NCBI GenBank assembly: GCA_024279075.1
Contig: JAJRRX010000132.1
Location: forward strand, 1-7,928
Direction of reading: 5' to 3'
DNA: 7,928 bases
DNA from: Alphaproteobacteria bacterium
GTDB lineage: Bacteria > Pseudomonadota > Alphaproteobacteria > Rhodobacterales > Rhodobacteraceae
Position numbers and translations under genes: made by a program. Below, piece by piece: positions 1 through 6,335 of the stretch. The notes beneath the pieces are model-generated. The model did not search any database and had not been told where the DNA came from. It saw only the letters and a list, made by a program, of their open reading frames with translations. Position 1 is the stretch's first letter. Every line of letters begins with the position of its first letter.

Positions 1-463
1 TCACCTTTTTGCTGCGAAAGCCAAACCAAGTATCGACCTCGGTTTCCACCTCCCGCAGCCCGCGCGCATAAAATTGCACCCGGGAAAACACCCCCGTTTT
101 CACCTTGATCTCCGAGCGCAGCCGCCCCTCTTTGCTGTCCGCGTCCTCGACCTCTTCATTGGTGAGCGGGCGGAAGTTTGCGGCGATCATCACCTTGTCC
201 AGCTCCTCCAAAAAAACTTTTCGCTGGGCTTTGCTGGTTTTGAGCGGGTGGTCACCCTTTTGGTCAGGGTTCAGGCCGACATAAAGCTCTTTTATGTGCT
301 CGGACGTGGCGAAAAACTCCATATGAAAGAGCAGCGCCAGCCAGCGGATCAGGCTCGCCATTTCAGGGCGGTCGGCCTTGCTTAGGGCCTCATGGTGCAA
401 AATCGCCGAAACAATCTCGGATTTGCGCACCGGAATGTAATAGTCAAAGGCCTCGGTTGTCAT
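1..463 (-). CDS. DUF3754 (TMEM143-like) protein, 5' part only
   Basis: An open frame starts at ATG 463-461 and stays open to the left edge, giving 154 residues; the C-terminus lies outside the window. I assign it to the DUF3754 family (which includes human TMEM143) from memory of the family pattern: an N-terminal 'YYIPVRKSEIVSAIL' at 8-22, a helical stretch with 'LFHMEF' near 45-50, 'LKELY..LNPD'-type text at 57-67 (here HIKELYVGLNPD), 'ANFRPLTNEEVEDA' at 95-108, and 'FYARGLREVETE' at 131-142. Family members usually carry membrane helices towards the C-terminus, which cannot be checked here. The biochemical function is unknown. The start codon overlaps the stop of the phosphatase-like gene in an ATGA arrangement (463-460), so translation is probably coupled. 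It is the most distal visible gene of the minus-strand operon. Family assignment is fairly good; function is open. Confidence 0.72.
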   Translation of the reverse strand, partial: MTTEAFDYYIPVRKSEIVSAILHHEALSKADRPEMASLIRWLALLFHMEFFATSEHIKELYVGLNPDQKGDHPLKTSKAQRKVFLEELDKVMIAANFRPLTNEEVEDADSKEGRLRSEIKVKTGVFSRVQFYARGLREVETEVDTWFGFRSKKV

Positions 464-921
464 GCGTCCCCCTCCAGCGGCGGCCCAAAGCGGGCGCGGA
501 TTTTGGCGGCGATCTGGTCGCGCGCTTGGCGATAAGATACCAGCTTTTCTTCGCGGGTGCGGCCTAGGTCTGTCGGGTCCATCACCGGCCAGTATTCAAC
601 CTCAAGCGCGTAGTATCGCGTGTATTCCAGCGCGGCCCGCTGGGCCGCAGGAGAGAGGGCGACGATCAGGTCATACCCGTCTATCTGGTCGCCCCACTCC
701 TCCATTTCTTCAAATGATCTAGCTCTGTGTTTAGAAAGGGTTACGCCAATTTCCTCACACACAGATACGCAAAATCCATCGACCTCGATATCATGCCGCA
801 CCCCTGCGCTTTGCACAAAAATCGAGGTGCCGTAATCCCGCTTCATAATCCCCTCGGCCATGGGCGAGCGCACCGCATTATGGTCGCACGCAAACAGCAC
901 AGAGGAGGGGCGTTCAACCAT
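460..921 (-). CDS. low-molecular-weight protein-tyrosine-phosphatase-like protein
   Basis: A 153-residue cytoplasmic protein of the low-molecular-weight phosphotyrosine phosphatase / ArsC-like fold. The N-terminal P-loop reads 'VLFACDHNAVRSPMAEG' (8-24), keeping the catalytic C12-x5-R18-S19 pattern. The candidate general acid is D115 in 'VMDPTD' (113-118), and 'KHRAR' (64-68) plus 'DLIVALSPAAQ' (84-94) fit the family core. The usual second P-loop cysteine (CxGNxCRS) is replaced by V17, and H14 stands where glycine is common. Substrate is unknown: protein phosphotyrosine, another phosphoester, or arsenate are all possible, although no ars genes are nearby. The start at 921 follows the UPF0262 stop by 3 bases, and AAAGGA at the end of that gene gives a ribosome site 6 bases upstream. 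The 3' end overlaps the DUF3754 gene by 4 bases. Fold assignment is firm; activity is inferred. Confidence 0.88.
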   Translation of the reverse strand: MVERPSSVLFACDHNAVRSPMAEGIMKRDYGTSIFVQSAGVRHDIEVDGFCVSVCEEIGVTLSKHRARSFEEMEEWGDQIDGYDLIVALSPAAQRAALEYTRYYALEVEYWPVMDPTDLGRTREEKLVSYRQARDQIAAKIRARFGPPLEGDA

Positions 922-924
922 GCG

Positions 925-1407
925 CTATCCTTTAAAATGCAGCACGCAAATCAGCGTAAAAAGCCGCCGCGCGGTTTTATGGTCAATGTCGACCTTGCCT
1001 TCTAGCCGCTCCAAAAGCACCCGCGAGCCTTCGTCATGGATGCCCCGCCTGCCCATATCAATAGCCTCAATTTGGGCTGGTGGCAGGCGCTTAACCGCAT
1101 CGAAATAGCTCTCACAAATCTGGAAATAATCCTTGATCACCTGCCGAAACGGCGAAAGCGATAGGTGAAATTCTCCAAGTTTCTCTTTGGATTCATTGGA
1201 TATTTCAAAAACCAGCCGCCGCTCGATGATGGAAAGGTTCAGCCGAAACGGCCCTTCAGGGTTGGCCCCGTCGCGCGCAATCGGGGCAAAGCTGTTCTCT
1301 TCCAATAGGTCATAAATTGCCACCCGCCTTTCTTGCTCGATTTCGGGCGTGGAGGCCGGCAGACCACTTTCATCAAGCGTTACCTCTAACAAATTGTTAT
1401 TACTCAT
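925..1407 (-). CDS. UPF0262 family protein
   Basis: A 160-residue protein that I recognise as UPF0262, a family I know mainly from Alphaproteobacteria and often seen next to hisD. Typical text includes 'PEIEQERRVAIYDLLEENSF' at 21-40, 'FRLNLSIIERRLVFEI' at 54-69, 'FHLSLSPFRQVIKDYF' at 80-95, the strongly conserved-looking 'IEAIDMGRRGIHDEGSRVL' at 113-131, and 'DHKTARRLFTLICVLH' at 142-157. There is no signal peptide or membrane helix, so it should be cytoplasmic. No biochemical role is known to me. The ATG at 1407-1405 lies inside the last codons of hisD (8-base overlap), with GGAG about 10 bases upstream within hisD, so translation is probably coupled to hisD. Length is normal for the family. 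Confidence 0.9.
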   Translation of the reverse strand: MSNNNLLEVTLDESGLPASTPEIEQERRVAIYDLLEENSFAPIARDGANPEGPFRLNLSIIERRLVFEISNESKEKLGEFHLSLSPFRQVIKDYFQICESYFDAVKRLPPAQIEAIDMGRRGIHDEGSRVLLERLEGKVDIDHKTARRLFTLICVLHFKG

Positions 1408-2704
1408 TATTTAAGGTCTCCAATCGCGCCAGCACAGACAACCCATGCGCCTCAAGACTCTCGGAAGTCGCCAAGGTTGCCGCCGCAGGGCCAATGGCCC
1501 GCAGGCTTTCTGGCGTCATACGCGAAATCGTAGTTTTCTTCATAAAATCAAGCACATTCAGGCCAGAGCTAAAGCGCGCTGTGCGCCCCGTGGGCAACAC
1601 GTGGTTTGGCCCGCCAACATAATCGCCAATCGCTTCCGGCGTGTAGGCTCCGATGAAAATCGCTCCCGCATGGATGCATTTATCAGCCAAACCCTCAGCA
1701 TCCGCCACGCAAATTTCCAAATGCTCAGGCGCAATCCGGTTGCTCAGCGCGGCGGCCTCGTCGAGGTCATTCACCACAATAACAGCACCATAATCGGCCC
1801 AGCTTTTGCCCGCAATCAAACGGCGTTCCAGCGTTTCCAGCCGTTTTTCAACGGCTTGCGCCACGGCTTTGCCAAAATCCTCATTATCCGTGAGCAGGAT
1901 CGACTGCGCGCTTTCATCATGCTCAGCCTGTGACAGCAAGTCCAGCGCCAGCCAATCAGGGTTATTGTCTTTGTCGGCAATCACCAAAATCTCACTCGGC
2001 CCTGCGATCATATCAATGCCGACCTGCCCAAAACCCTGCCTTTTGGCCACCGCCACAAAGGCATTGCCCGGACCGGTGATTTTATCAACCGGCGCAATAG
2101 TTTCGGTGCCATATGCCATCGCCGCAATCGCCTGCGCCCCGCCGAGGCGATACACCGTTTCCACTCCTGAAAGCCGTGCCGCCAGTAGCACCAGCGGGTT
2201 AACCTTGCCATCGGGCGTGGGCGCGCAAATCACGAGGTTTTTCACCCCCGCAACCGCCGCCGGAATTGCGTTCATCAACACGCTTGAGGGATAAGACGCT
2301 AGCCCGCCAGGCACATATAGCCCAGCGGAGGAGACCGCCGACCAACGCCAACCAAGGCTTGCGCCTGTGGCATCGGTCCAGCGTGCATCTTGGGGTAGTT
2401 GCTTTTGGTGATAGGCTTTGATCCGTGTTGCGGCCAGCGCTAGTGCTTCCCGCTCCGCATCTGGCACCTCGGCAATCGCTGCGTCGATCTCGGCTGTGCT
2501 AAAGGCCAATGTATCAGAGGTCAGCGTGAGCCGATCAAACTTGGTCGTCAGCTCGATCACCGCCGCGTCGCCCCGTGCGCGCACATCAGCAATAATGCCG
2601 TTTACGATCTCCAGCACATCACTATCAGATTCCCGCTTGGTGCTCAGAAAATCCGCAAACTCTGTTTCAAATGTGGCATCAGTCGTGGATAGAAAAACAG
2701 GCAT
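1400..2704 (-). CDS. hisD: histidinol dehydrogenase HisD
   Basis: HisD carries out the last two steps of histidine synthesis, oxidising L-histidinol via the aldehyde to L-histidine with two NAD+; it is a zinc-dependent cytoplasmic homodimer. The 434-residue protein matches the family length. The signature lies around 'AGPSEILVIADKDN' (234-247) and 'LDLLSQAEHD' (254-263). Zinc ligands fit Q259, H262, D361 and H420; the catalytic Glu-His pair is E327-H328 in 'APEHLEI'. These match the E. coli positions (259, 262, 360, 419, 326/327) within one residue. The frame is open 42 codons further upstream (to 2830), but that extension runs into the DUF2948 gene and is unlike HisD; ATG 2704-2702 has GGAG 6 bases ahead and gives the canonical N-terminus. 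No other his gene is visible, as is common in Alphaproteobacteria. It is complete with all key residues present. Confidence 0.97.
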   Translation of the reverse strand: MPVFLSTTDATFETEFADFLSTKRESDSDVLEIVNGIIADVRARGDAAVIELTTKFDRLTLTSDTLAFSTAEIDAAIAEVPDAEREALALAATRIKAYHQKQLPQDARWTDATGASLGWRWSAVSSAGLYVPGGLASYPSSVLMNAIPAAVAGVKNLVICAPTPDGKVNPLVLLAARLSGVETVYRLGGAQAIAAMAYGTETIAPVDKITGPGNAFVAVAKRQGFGQVGIDMIAGPSEILVIADKDNNPDWLALDLLSQAEHDESAQSILLTDNEDFGKAVAQAVEKRLETLERRLIAGKSWADYGAVIVVNDLDEAAALSNRIAPEHLEICVADAEGLADKCIHAGAIFIGAYTPEAIGDYVGGPNHVLPTGRTARFSSGLNVLDFMKKTTISRMTPESLRAIGPAAATLATSESLEAHGLSVLARLETLNNE

Positions 2705-2765
2705 AAGGCACTCCGTATTGGTTGCCAAACCCATAGCGCGCGCTTGCGGTGTGCGCAAGTATGGC
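2705..2765 (-). other. DUF2948-hisD spacer with hairpin
   Basis: This 61-base gap is the only real spacer inside the minus-strand operon. It holds a perfect 6-base inverted repeat, CTTGCG (2743-2748) and CGCAAG (2754-2759), with a 5-base loop. No T-run follows on the minus strand, so it is not a standard terminator. A very weak promoter-like pair can be drawn on the minus strand (TTGCGC, 17 bases, TATGGG), three matches out of six each. The hisD ribosome site GGAG sits at the 3' end. It may tune hisD relative to the upstream genes, or be chance. Confidence 0.35.
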
Positions 2766-3251
2766 CTAGCTGTCTGACACCGGATGGTTGGGCAAATGCT
2801 TGGCGCGGGCAACATAGGGGCGCGAAACATCGGTGAGAGTCACATCAATACATTCAACCTCCAGCGCAATAGCGCCATCCCCTTGCAAGATCAGCTTCAA
2901 GGTGCCCGCGCCGTCTTCTGACGGTGTAAAATCGAGCGCCAGTAGGGCAAAGATTTGCTCTTTATCAGCGGGGTTCAGCCCCTCGCCGCCCACTTTAAGT
3001 GCGCCATCAATCACGAGGGTGGATTGCACCCGCTCAAAGGGCCTTTTTTGCGCTTCAGCGGATTCTTTATCTTCCCAGCGGAAGCGGTTGATAAGCATGG
3101 CAAATTGGTGCTTACGTGGCTGCCAACTGGTTTCGCCATTCTGGCCTACGGCATCCTGAATGAGCGCCGATATAACCGCCAAGTCCTCAGCGTTTTCGGC
3201 CCGAAGGCGCACAGGGTTTTCGGCCCCGTCGGCAAAGCTTGCATCAACCAT
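2766..3251 (-). CDS. DUF2948 family protein
   Basis: A 161-residue protein that I recognise as DUF2948, an uncharacterised family typical of Alphaproteobacteria. Recognisable text: 'LRAENAEDLAVISALIQDAV' at 16-35, 'WQPRKHQFAMLINRFRWED' at 43-61, then a region ending in 'GAIALEVECIDVTLTDVSRP' that resembles the usual C-terminus. No signal peptide, membrane helix or catalytic motif is evident; it should be soluble. The ATG (3251-3249) overlaps the murA stop by one base (TAATG), with GGAG 8 bases upstream inside murA, so it is probably co-translated with murA. It is followed by a 61-base spacer before hisD. The constant neighbourhood of murA and hisD is the only functional clue. Family call is confident; role unknown. 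Confidence 0.9.
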   Translation of the reverse strand: MVDASFADGAENPVRLRAENAEDLAVISALIQDAVGQNGETSWQPRKHQFAMLINRFRWEDKESAEAQKRPFERVQSTLVIDGALKVGGEGLNPADKEQIFALLALDFTPSEDGAGTLKLILQGDGAIALEVECIDVTLTDVSRPYVARAKHLPNHPVSDS

Positions 3252-4513
3252 TATTCTTTCTCCCGCCGAATATCGGCCCCACAGGTGCTGAGCTTGCGCA
3301 CCAACTGTTCATAGCCCCGATCAAGGTGATAAACGCGGCTGACCACAGTTTCACCCTCCGCTGCCAGCCCCGCCAGAATGAGCGAAACAGAGGCCCGCAG
3401 GTCTGTCGCCATAACCGGCGCGCCTTTCAGCGCCGCCACGCCGTTTACCGTGGCATGGCCGCCGTGGACCTCGATATCGGCCCCCATGCGAATAAGCTCG
3501 GGGGCGTGCATGAAGCGGTTTTCGAAAATCTTTTCTTCCAGCACCGATGTTCCATCTGAAAAACAAAGCAGCGCCATCATTTGCGCTTGCAGGTCTGTCG
3601 GGAAGCCGGGGTGGACCTCGGTGACGATATCCACAGGCTTGATCGGCCCGTCGCGCTTAACTTTCAGGCCGTTTTCGCTATCCGAAATCGTGGCCCCAGC
3701 GGCCTCCAGCTTGGTGCAAAATGCTTCCAGAAGGTCGCGCCGCCCGCCAACAAGTTCCACCTCGCCGCCAGCGATCACTGGCGCAATCATATAGGTGCCA
3801 AGCTCGATGCGGTCGGTGACCACGCGGTGGGTGGCCCCGTGCAGCTTTTTGACGCCGTGGATGGTCAGCACCTCCGAGCCTTCACCCTCGATATCAGCCC
3901 CCATAGCACGCAAACATTCTGCCAAATCAACGATTTCCGGCTCGCGGGCCACATTGCGCAGCACCGTGGTGCCATGCGCCAGCGTGGCCGCCATTAGGAG
4001 GTTTTCGGTTGCACCAACGCTGGCAAATGGCAAAGTATATTCCGCCCCAATCAGCCCATTAGGGGCCTTGGCGTGCACATAGCCCTCGCGCAAGTCCAGC
4101 TCGGCCCCCAATGCCTCTAGCCCGCTTAAATGAATATCCACCGGGCGCGCGCCAATGGCGCAACCACCGGGCAGGGAGCACACGGCCTCGCCATCCCGCG
4201 CCAGCATCGGGCCAAGTACTAGAATGGAGGCACGCATTTTGCGCACAATGTCATAATGCGCGGTGTGATTGCTGATTTTCTCGGTGCCCAGCACCAGCAC
4301 GCGGCCTTCTTGCAAGGAGGCGACTTCGCAGCCGAGTGATTCGAGCAGCTCGGTCATGGTGGCGATGTCAGACAAGCGCGGCGCGTTGGTCAGCGTTAGC
4401 GGCTCGGCGCAAAGCAGCGCGGCCGGCATCAGCGTAAGGCAGGCGTTTTTCGCGCCCGCAATCTCGATGCTGCCATGCAGCGGGTTGCCGCCTTTGACGA
4501 TAATTTTATCCAT
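3251..4513 (-). CDS. murA: UDP-N-acetylglucosamine 1-carboxyvinyltransferase MurA
   Basis: MurA transfers enolpyruvate from phosphoenolpyruvate to UDP-GlcNAc, the first committed step of peptidoglycan synthesis, in the cytoplasm. The 420-residue length is typical. K22-N23 in 'IAGAKNACL' (18-26), the catalytic cysteine C118 in 'LPGGCAIGARPVD' (114-126; C115 in E. coli), and 'HPGFPTDLQAQ' with D307 as the likely catalytic base (D305 in E. coli) are all present. The cysteine form would be expected to be fosfomycin-sensitive, since resistance commonly comes with Cys to Asp; this is inference. The ATG at 4513-4511 has AAGGA about 10 bases ahead, lying in the last codons of the small basic ORF. The 3' end overlaps the DUF2948 start by one base. 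It appears intact and is the best-conserved gene here. Confidence 0.98.
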   Translation of the reverse strand: MDKIIVKGGNPLHGSIEIAGAKNACLTLMPAALLCAEPLTLTNAPRLSDIATMTELLESLGCEVASLQEGRVLVLGTEKISNHTAHYDIVRKMRASILVLGPMLARDGEAVCSLPGGCAIGARPVDIHLSGLEALGAELDLREGYVHAKAPNGLIGAEYTLPFASVGATENLLMAATLAHGTTVLRNVAREPEIVDLAECLRAMGADIEGEGSEVLTIHGVKKLHGATHRVVTDRIELGTYMIAPVIAGGEVELVGGRRDLLEAFCTKLEAAGATISDSENGLKVKRDGPIKPVDIVTEVHPGFPTDLQAQMMALLCFSDGTSVLEEKIFENRFMHAPELIRMGADIEVHGGHATVNGVAALKGAPVMATDLRASVSLILAGLAAEGETVVSRVYHLDRGYEQLVRKLSTCGADIRREKE

Positions 4514-4519
4514 TGCCTG

Positions 4520-4660
4520 TTAGTCCTTTTCCTGCGCGGCGCTGGCTTTGCGCACCCGCTTTTGCCCCTTGCGGCGCTGCAAATTTGCCCGCAACTGGGC
4601 TTTTAGCCGCTCATCCCGCGCCTCTTTAGCGCTTTTGTTTTTGGTTTCTTTTGTGCTCAT
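4520..4660 (-). CDS. small basic hypothetical protein upstream of murA
   Basis: A 46-codon frame from ATG 4660-4658 to TAA 4522-4520. The product is very basic (9 Lys, 7 Arg against 6 acidic residues, net about +10) and predicted helical, with core 'ARDERLKAQLRANLQRRKGQ' at 14-33. I recall similar short Arg/Lys-rich proteins of the pattern 'RLxxxLRxNLxRRK' annotated as hypothetical upstream of murA in Rhodobacteraceae; this is memory, not a search. It ends 6 bases before murA, and its last codons carry the murA ribosome site, so it may act as a translational lead-in. Its own ribosome site is poor (no clear GGAG before 4660). Function is unknown; nucleic-acid or ribosome binding is plausible from charge alone. 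Confidence 0.72.
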   Translation of the reverse strand: MSTKETKNKSAKEARDERLKAQLRANLQRRKGQKRVRKASAAQEKD

Positions 4661-4762
4661 AAGGCTTGTTTAGCGCAGCGGGGGGGAGGGGTCCAGAATT
4701 AGATTGTGGTTGAGGGTGCAAAGCGGAGTGGGTAAGCTGAGTTAACCCTTAAGGAGATTACT
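4661..4762. promoter_or_regulatory. divergent control region between the murA operon and the TPR gene
   Basis: This 102-base non-coding gap separates two divergent transcription units, so promoters for both are expected here. On the plus strand a weak candidate is TTGAGG (4710-4715), 17-base spacer, TAAGCT (4733-4738), four and three matches to the sigma-70 consensus; it would give a leader of about 20 bases. On the minus strand I find no convincing pair. A G-rich run (seven G at 4680-4686, then A and four G) becomes a C-rich leader in the murA-direction transcript. The palindromes GTTAAC (4741-4746) and CCTTAAGG (4747-4754) lie next to each other, the second overlapping the TPR gene's ribosome site. 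Confidence 0.45.
4751..4756 (+). promoter_or_regulatory. ribosome binding site of the TPR-like gene
   Basis: AAGGAG lies 6 bases before ATG 4763, a near-ideal Shine-Dalgarno site. It fixes the start at 4763, which also gives a clean signal peptide. Confidence 0.85.
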
Positions 4763-5959
4763 ATGTGCAAATTGCGGATTAACACGATCTTCCTGTTGCT
4801 ATTCTGGCCATTTGCGGGACTGGCACAGAGCGGGGCCGAGTGCGATGCGACCCCGCTGACCTGCCTTGCTGACGCGATTGTCGCGGCAGAAGCCGGAGGT
4901 GCGAGTGAAAGCAGTATCGCGGCGGCACGGTTGGCAGAGGTGGGTGCTTTGGCGCGCAGCGGTGACCTTTCCGGCGCGCGGACGGCTTTGGCACGATTGG
5001 AACGTCCGCGAGATAAGGTGCGGGCGCATCTGGCGCTGGCCGAATCCCTGGTGCGTGCGGGGCAGGGCGCGGCGGCCTTGGAGGCTATCGCTTCGGCCAA
5101 GGCTGCAAAAGCATTGATTGCCTATCCCGCATTGCAGCTCAAATTCCAAGCTGACATTGCAAGGGCAGAGCTATTGGCAGGGGATGCTGAGGCGGCGGCA
5201 CATAGTCTCGCACCGGTTTTGGCCGAAGTGCAAGCCCTGCCTGCGGGGTTGAAGCGGGATGAGCTGATAACCAAAGCTCTGGAATCTGGTGTTCTTTCCG
5301 CGGATTTCGAGGCGGCGGAAGCGCTGCTTACACGCATAGATCGCGCTTATAGTCTTGAGGCGCCCATTCATGACATGGCGCGATATTTGATAGCTCAAGG
5401 TGAAGTAGACCGCGCCTTGGTGCTACTGAATCGTCTGGAAAACCCAGCGGTGCGATTGGGACAAATGGTTGCGTTTTTTATCGCGTTCCCCGCACTTCAG
5501 CCGCAGGCGGGCTGGCGCGCGGCGATGGATGAGGCTTATCGCGCCGCCCTGCTTGCCGGAACCCCGACCTCGCGCAGTTTTGCCATGATCCGCCGCGTAA
5601 AGGCCTATGCCAGCGCTGATGAAACCGAGTCGGCGGCCCAATTGCTTATGGAAGCCTTGGCCCAAGCCCGCACGGCATTGGACCGCGTGGGTTATGCCGG
5701 ATTTTTAATCGACTTGGCCGAGGCCTATCAGCTTTCCGGCGAGCAAGGGGCGGCGCTGGACGCGATGGAAGCCGCCCTGCGCACAGCCGAGGGGATTGAA
5801 ATTGAAGGCGCGCGTGCGTTTGGCATAGCCGAAATCGTAGCGGCCTTTGCGCGCATGGGAAAAACAGAGAGAGCTTTTCAGATCGCGAGCGGGGCGCCAG
5901 ATGCAGATACGCAGGCCTTTTGGTATACGATGATCGCTGATGAACTGGCCGCTCCATAA
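4763..5959 (+). CDS. exported TPR-like helical repeat protein
   Basis: A 398-residue Ala-rich protein with no name I recognise. Residues 1-21 form a signal peptide: basic start, hydrophobic 'IFLLLFWPFAGLA', probable cut after A21. There is no lipobox cysteine, so a soluble periplasmic protein is likely. The rest is a run of helix pairs with TPR-like text: about 52-80 ('ARLAEVGALARSGDLSGAR'), 86-112, 124-155, 181-225, 273-305, 311-342 ('LIDLAEAYQLSGEQGAALDA', the best match) and 350-376. C27 and C34 are the only mature cysteines and could form a disulfide. TPR arrays usually bind proteins, so a scaffold or envelope role is plausible but not shown. It is divergent from the murA operon and has its own strong ribosome site. 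No clear terminator follows. Confidence 0.85.
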   Translation: MCKLRINTIFLLLFWPFAGLAQSGAECDATPLTCLADAIVAAEAGGASESSIAAARLAEVGALARSGDLSGARTALARLERPRDKVRAHLALAESLVRAGQGAAALEAIASAKAAKALIAYPALQLKFQADIARAELLAGDAEAAAHSLAPVLAEVQALPAGLKRDELITKALESGVLSADFEAAEALLTRIDRAYSLEAPIHDMARYLIAQGEVDRALVLLNRLENPAVRLGQMVAFFIAFPALQPQAGWRAAMDEAYRAALLAGTPTSRSFAMIRRVKAYASADETESAAQLLMEALAQARTALDRVGYAGFLIDLAEAYQLSGEQGAALDAMEAALRTAEGIEIEGARAFGIAEIVAAFARMGKTERAFQIASGAPDADTQAFWYTMIADELAAP

Positions 5960-6055
5960 GAGGATAGGCGGTCGCTGCTGTCGTCAGGGTTTTGGTGGCC
6001 ATTCGCCGCTAAATCAAGCGCATCCACGTTTTTTCGCTCCGAGGCAAAATAGCGC

Positions 6056-6085
6056 TTGTGAACCGTTGGGGTTTTTGGCTAGAAG
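6056..6085 (+). promoter_or_regulatory. candidate promoter of tRNA-Thr
   Basis: TTGTGA (6056-6061) and TAGAAG (6080-6085) are separated by 18 bases, each matching the sigma-70 consensus at four of six positions. The expected start would fall near 6092, just ahead of the mature tRNA 5' end at 6095, which is the main support. The -35 lies in one arm of a 7-base inverted repeat, CAAGCGC (6015-6021) and GCGCTTG (6052-6058). Confidence 0.4.
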
Positions 6086-6094
6086 ACGCGCAGT

Positions 6095-6169
<75 letters not shown>

Positions 6170-6215
6170 GTTTATATCTCACGGCTAGTTCGCTACGCTC
6201 ACGCCTCCGATGGGG

Positions 6216-6248
6216 CGGCCTGACCGGCCGAGGCGCGGTCGCGCCTTT
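6216..6248 (+). repeat. intergenic hairpin repeat, copy 1
   Basis: Begins with CGGCC and the 11-base core CTGACCGGCCG (6220-6230), followed by a perfect 6-base hairpin AGGCGC-GGTC-GCGCCT (6231-6246) and TTT. Copy 2 lies 59 bases downstream. The hairpin with its short T-run could also act as a weak terminator for tRNA-Thr, about 60 bases after the tRNA end. Confidence 0.6.
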
Positions 6249-6278
6249 GGGTGTGTTGGGTTGAAGGTTGTGGGTGGT

Positions 6279-6307
6279 CTGACCGGCCGGCGCATGGTCT
6301 TGCGCTT
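6279..6307 (+). repeat. intergenic hairpin repeat, copy 2
   Basis: Repeats the 11-base core CTGACCGGCCG exactly (6279-6289), followed by a different but equivalent hairpin GCGCA (6290-6294), loop TGGTCT, TGCGC (6301-6305), then TT. GGTC is kept in the loop of both copies while the stem sequences differ and stay paired. It also lies just past the yqaA-like gene's stop on the other strand, where it could act as an end-of-transcript structure, though no T-run follows on that strand. Confidence 0.6.
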
Positions 6308-6335
6308 AGTCTTCGGCCTGTTTTGAACTCATCGT

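Noticed and set aside
460..921. Naming the phosphatase-like gene arsC (arsenate reductase)
   Set aside because: The loop is only partly ArsC-like and there are no ars neighbours; the sequence alone does not decide the substrate.
1445..2294. Two 162-codon plus-strand open frames opposite hisD
   Set aside because: They lie antisense to a well-conserved gene, are low-complexity Ser/Ala/Arg-rich, and reflect the codon bias of hisD rather than real proteins.
2705..2830. Upstream extension of hisD by 42 codons to an ATG at 2830
   Set aside because: The extra residues are unlike any HisD N-terminus, would overlap the DUF2948 gene by 65 bases, and the ATG at 2704 has a good GGAG ribosome site and the canonical start.
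3239..4523. Several plus-strand frames opposite murA (up to 138 codons)
   Set aside because: All are shadows of murA with no recognisable protein character or ribosome sites.
4680..4691. Possible G-quadruplex from the G7-A-G4 run
   Set aside because: There are not four clearly separated G tracts within a short span; it may only be a C-rich leader on the murA side.
4699..6002. Minus-strand frames of 67-133 codons opposite the TPR-like gene
   Set aside because: The plus frame has a signal peptide, near-ideal ribosome site and repeat structure; the antisense frames are Arg/Pro/Ser-rich shadows.
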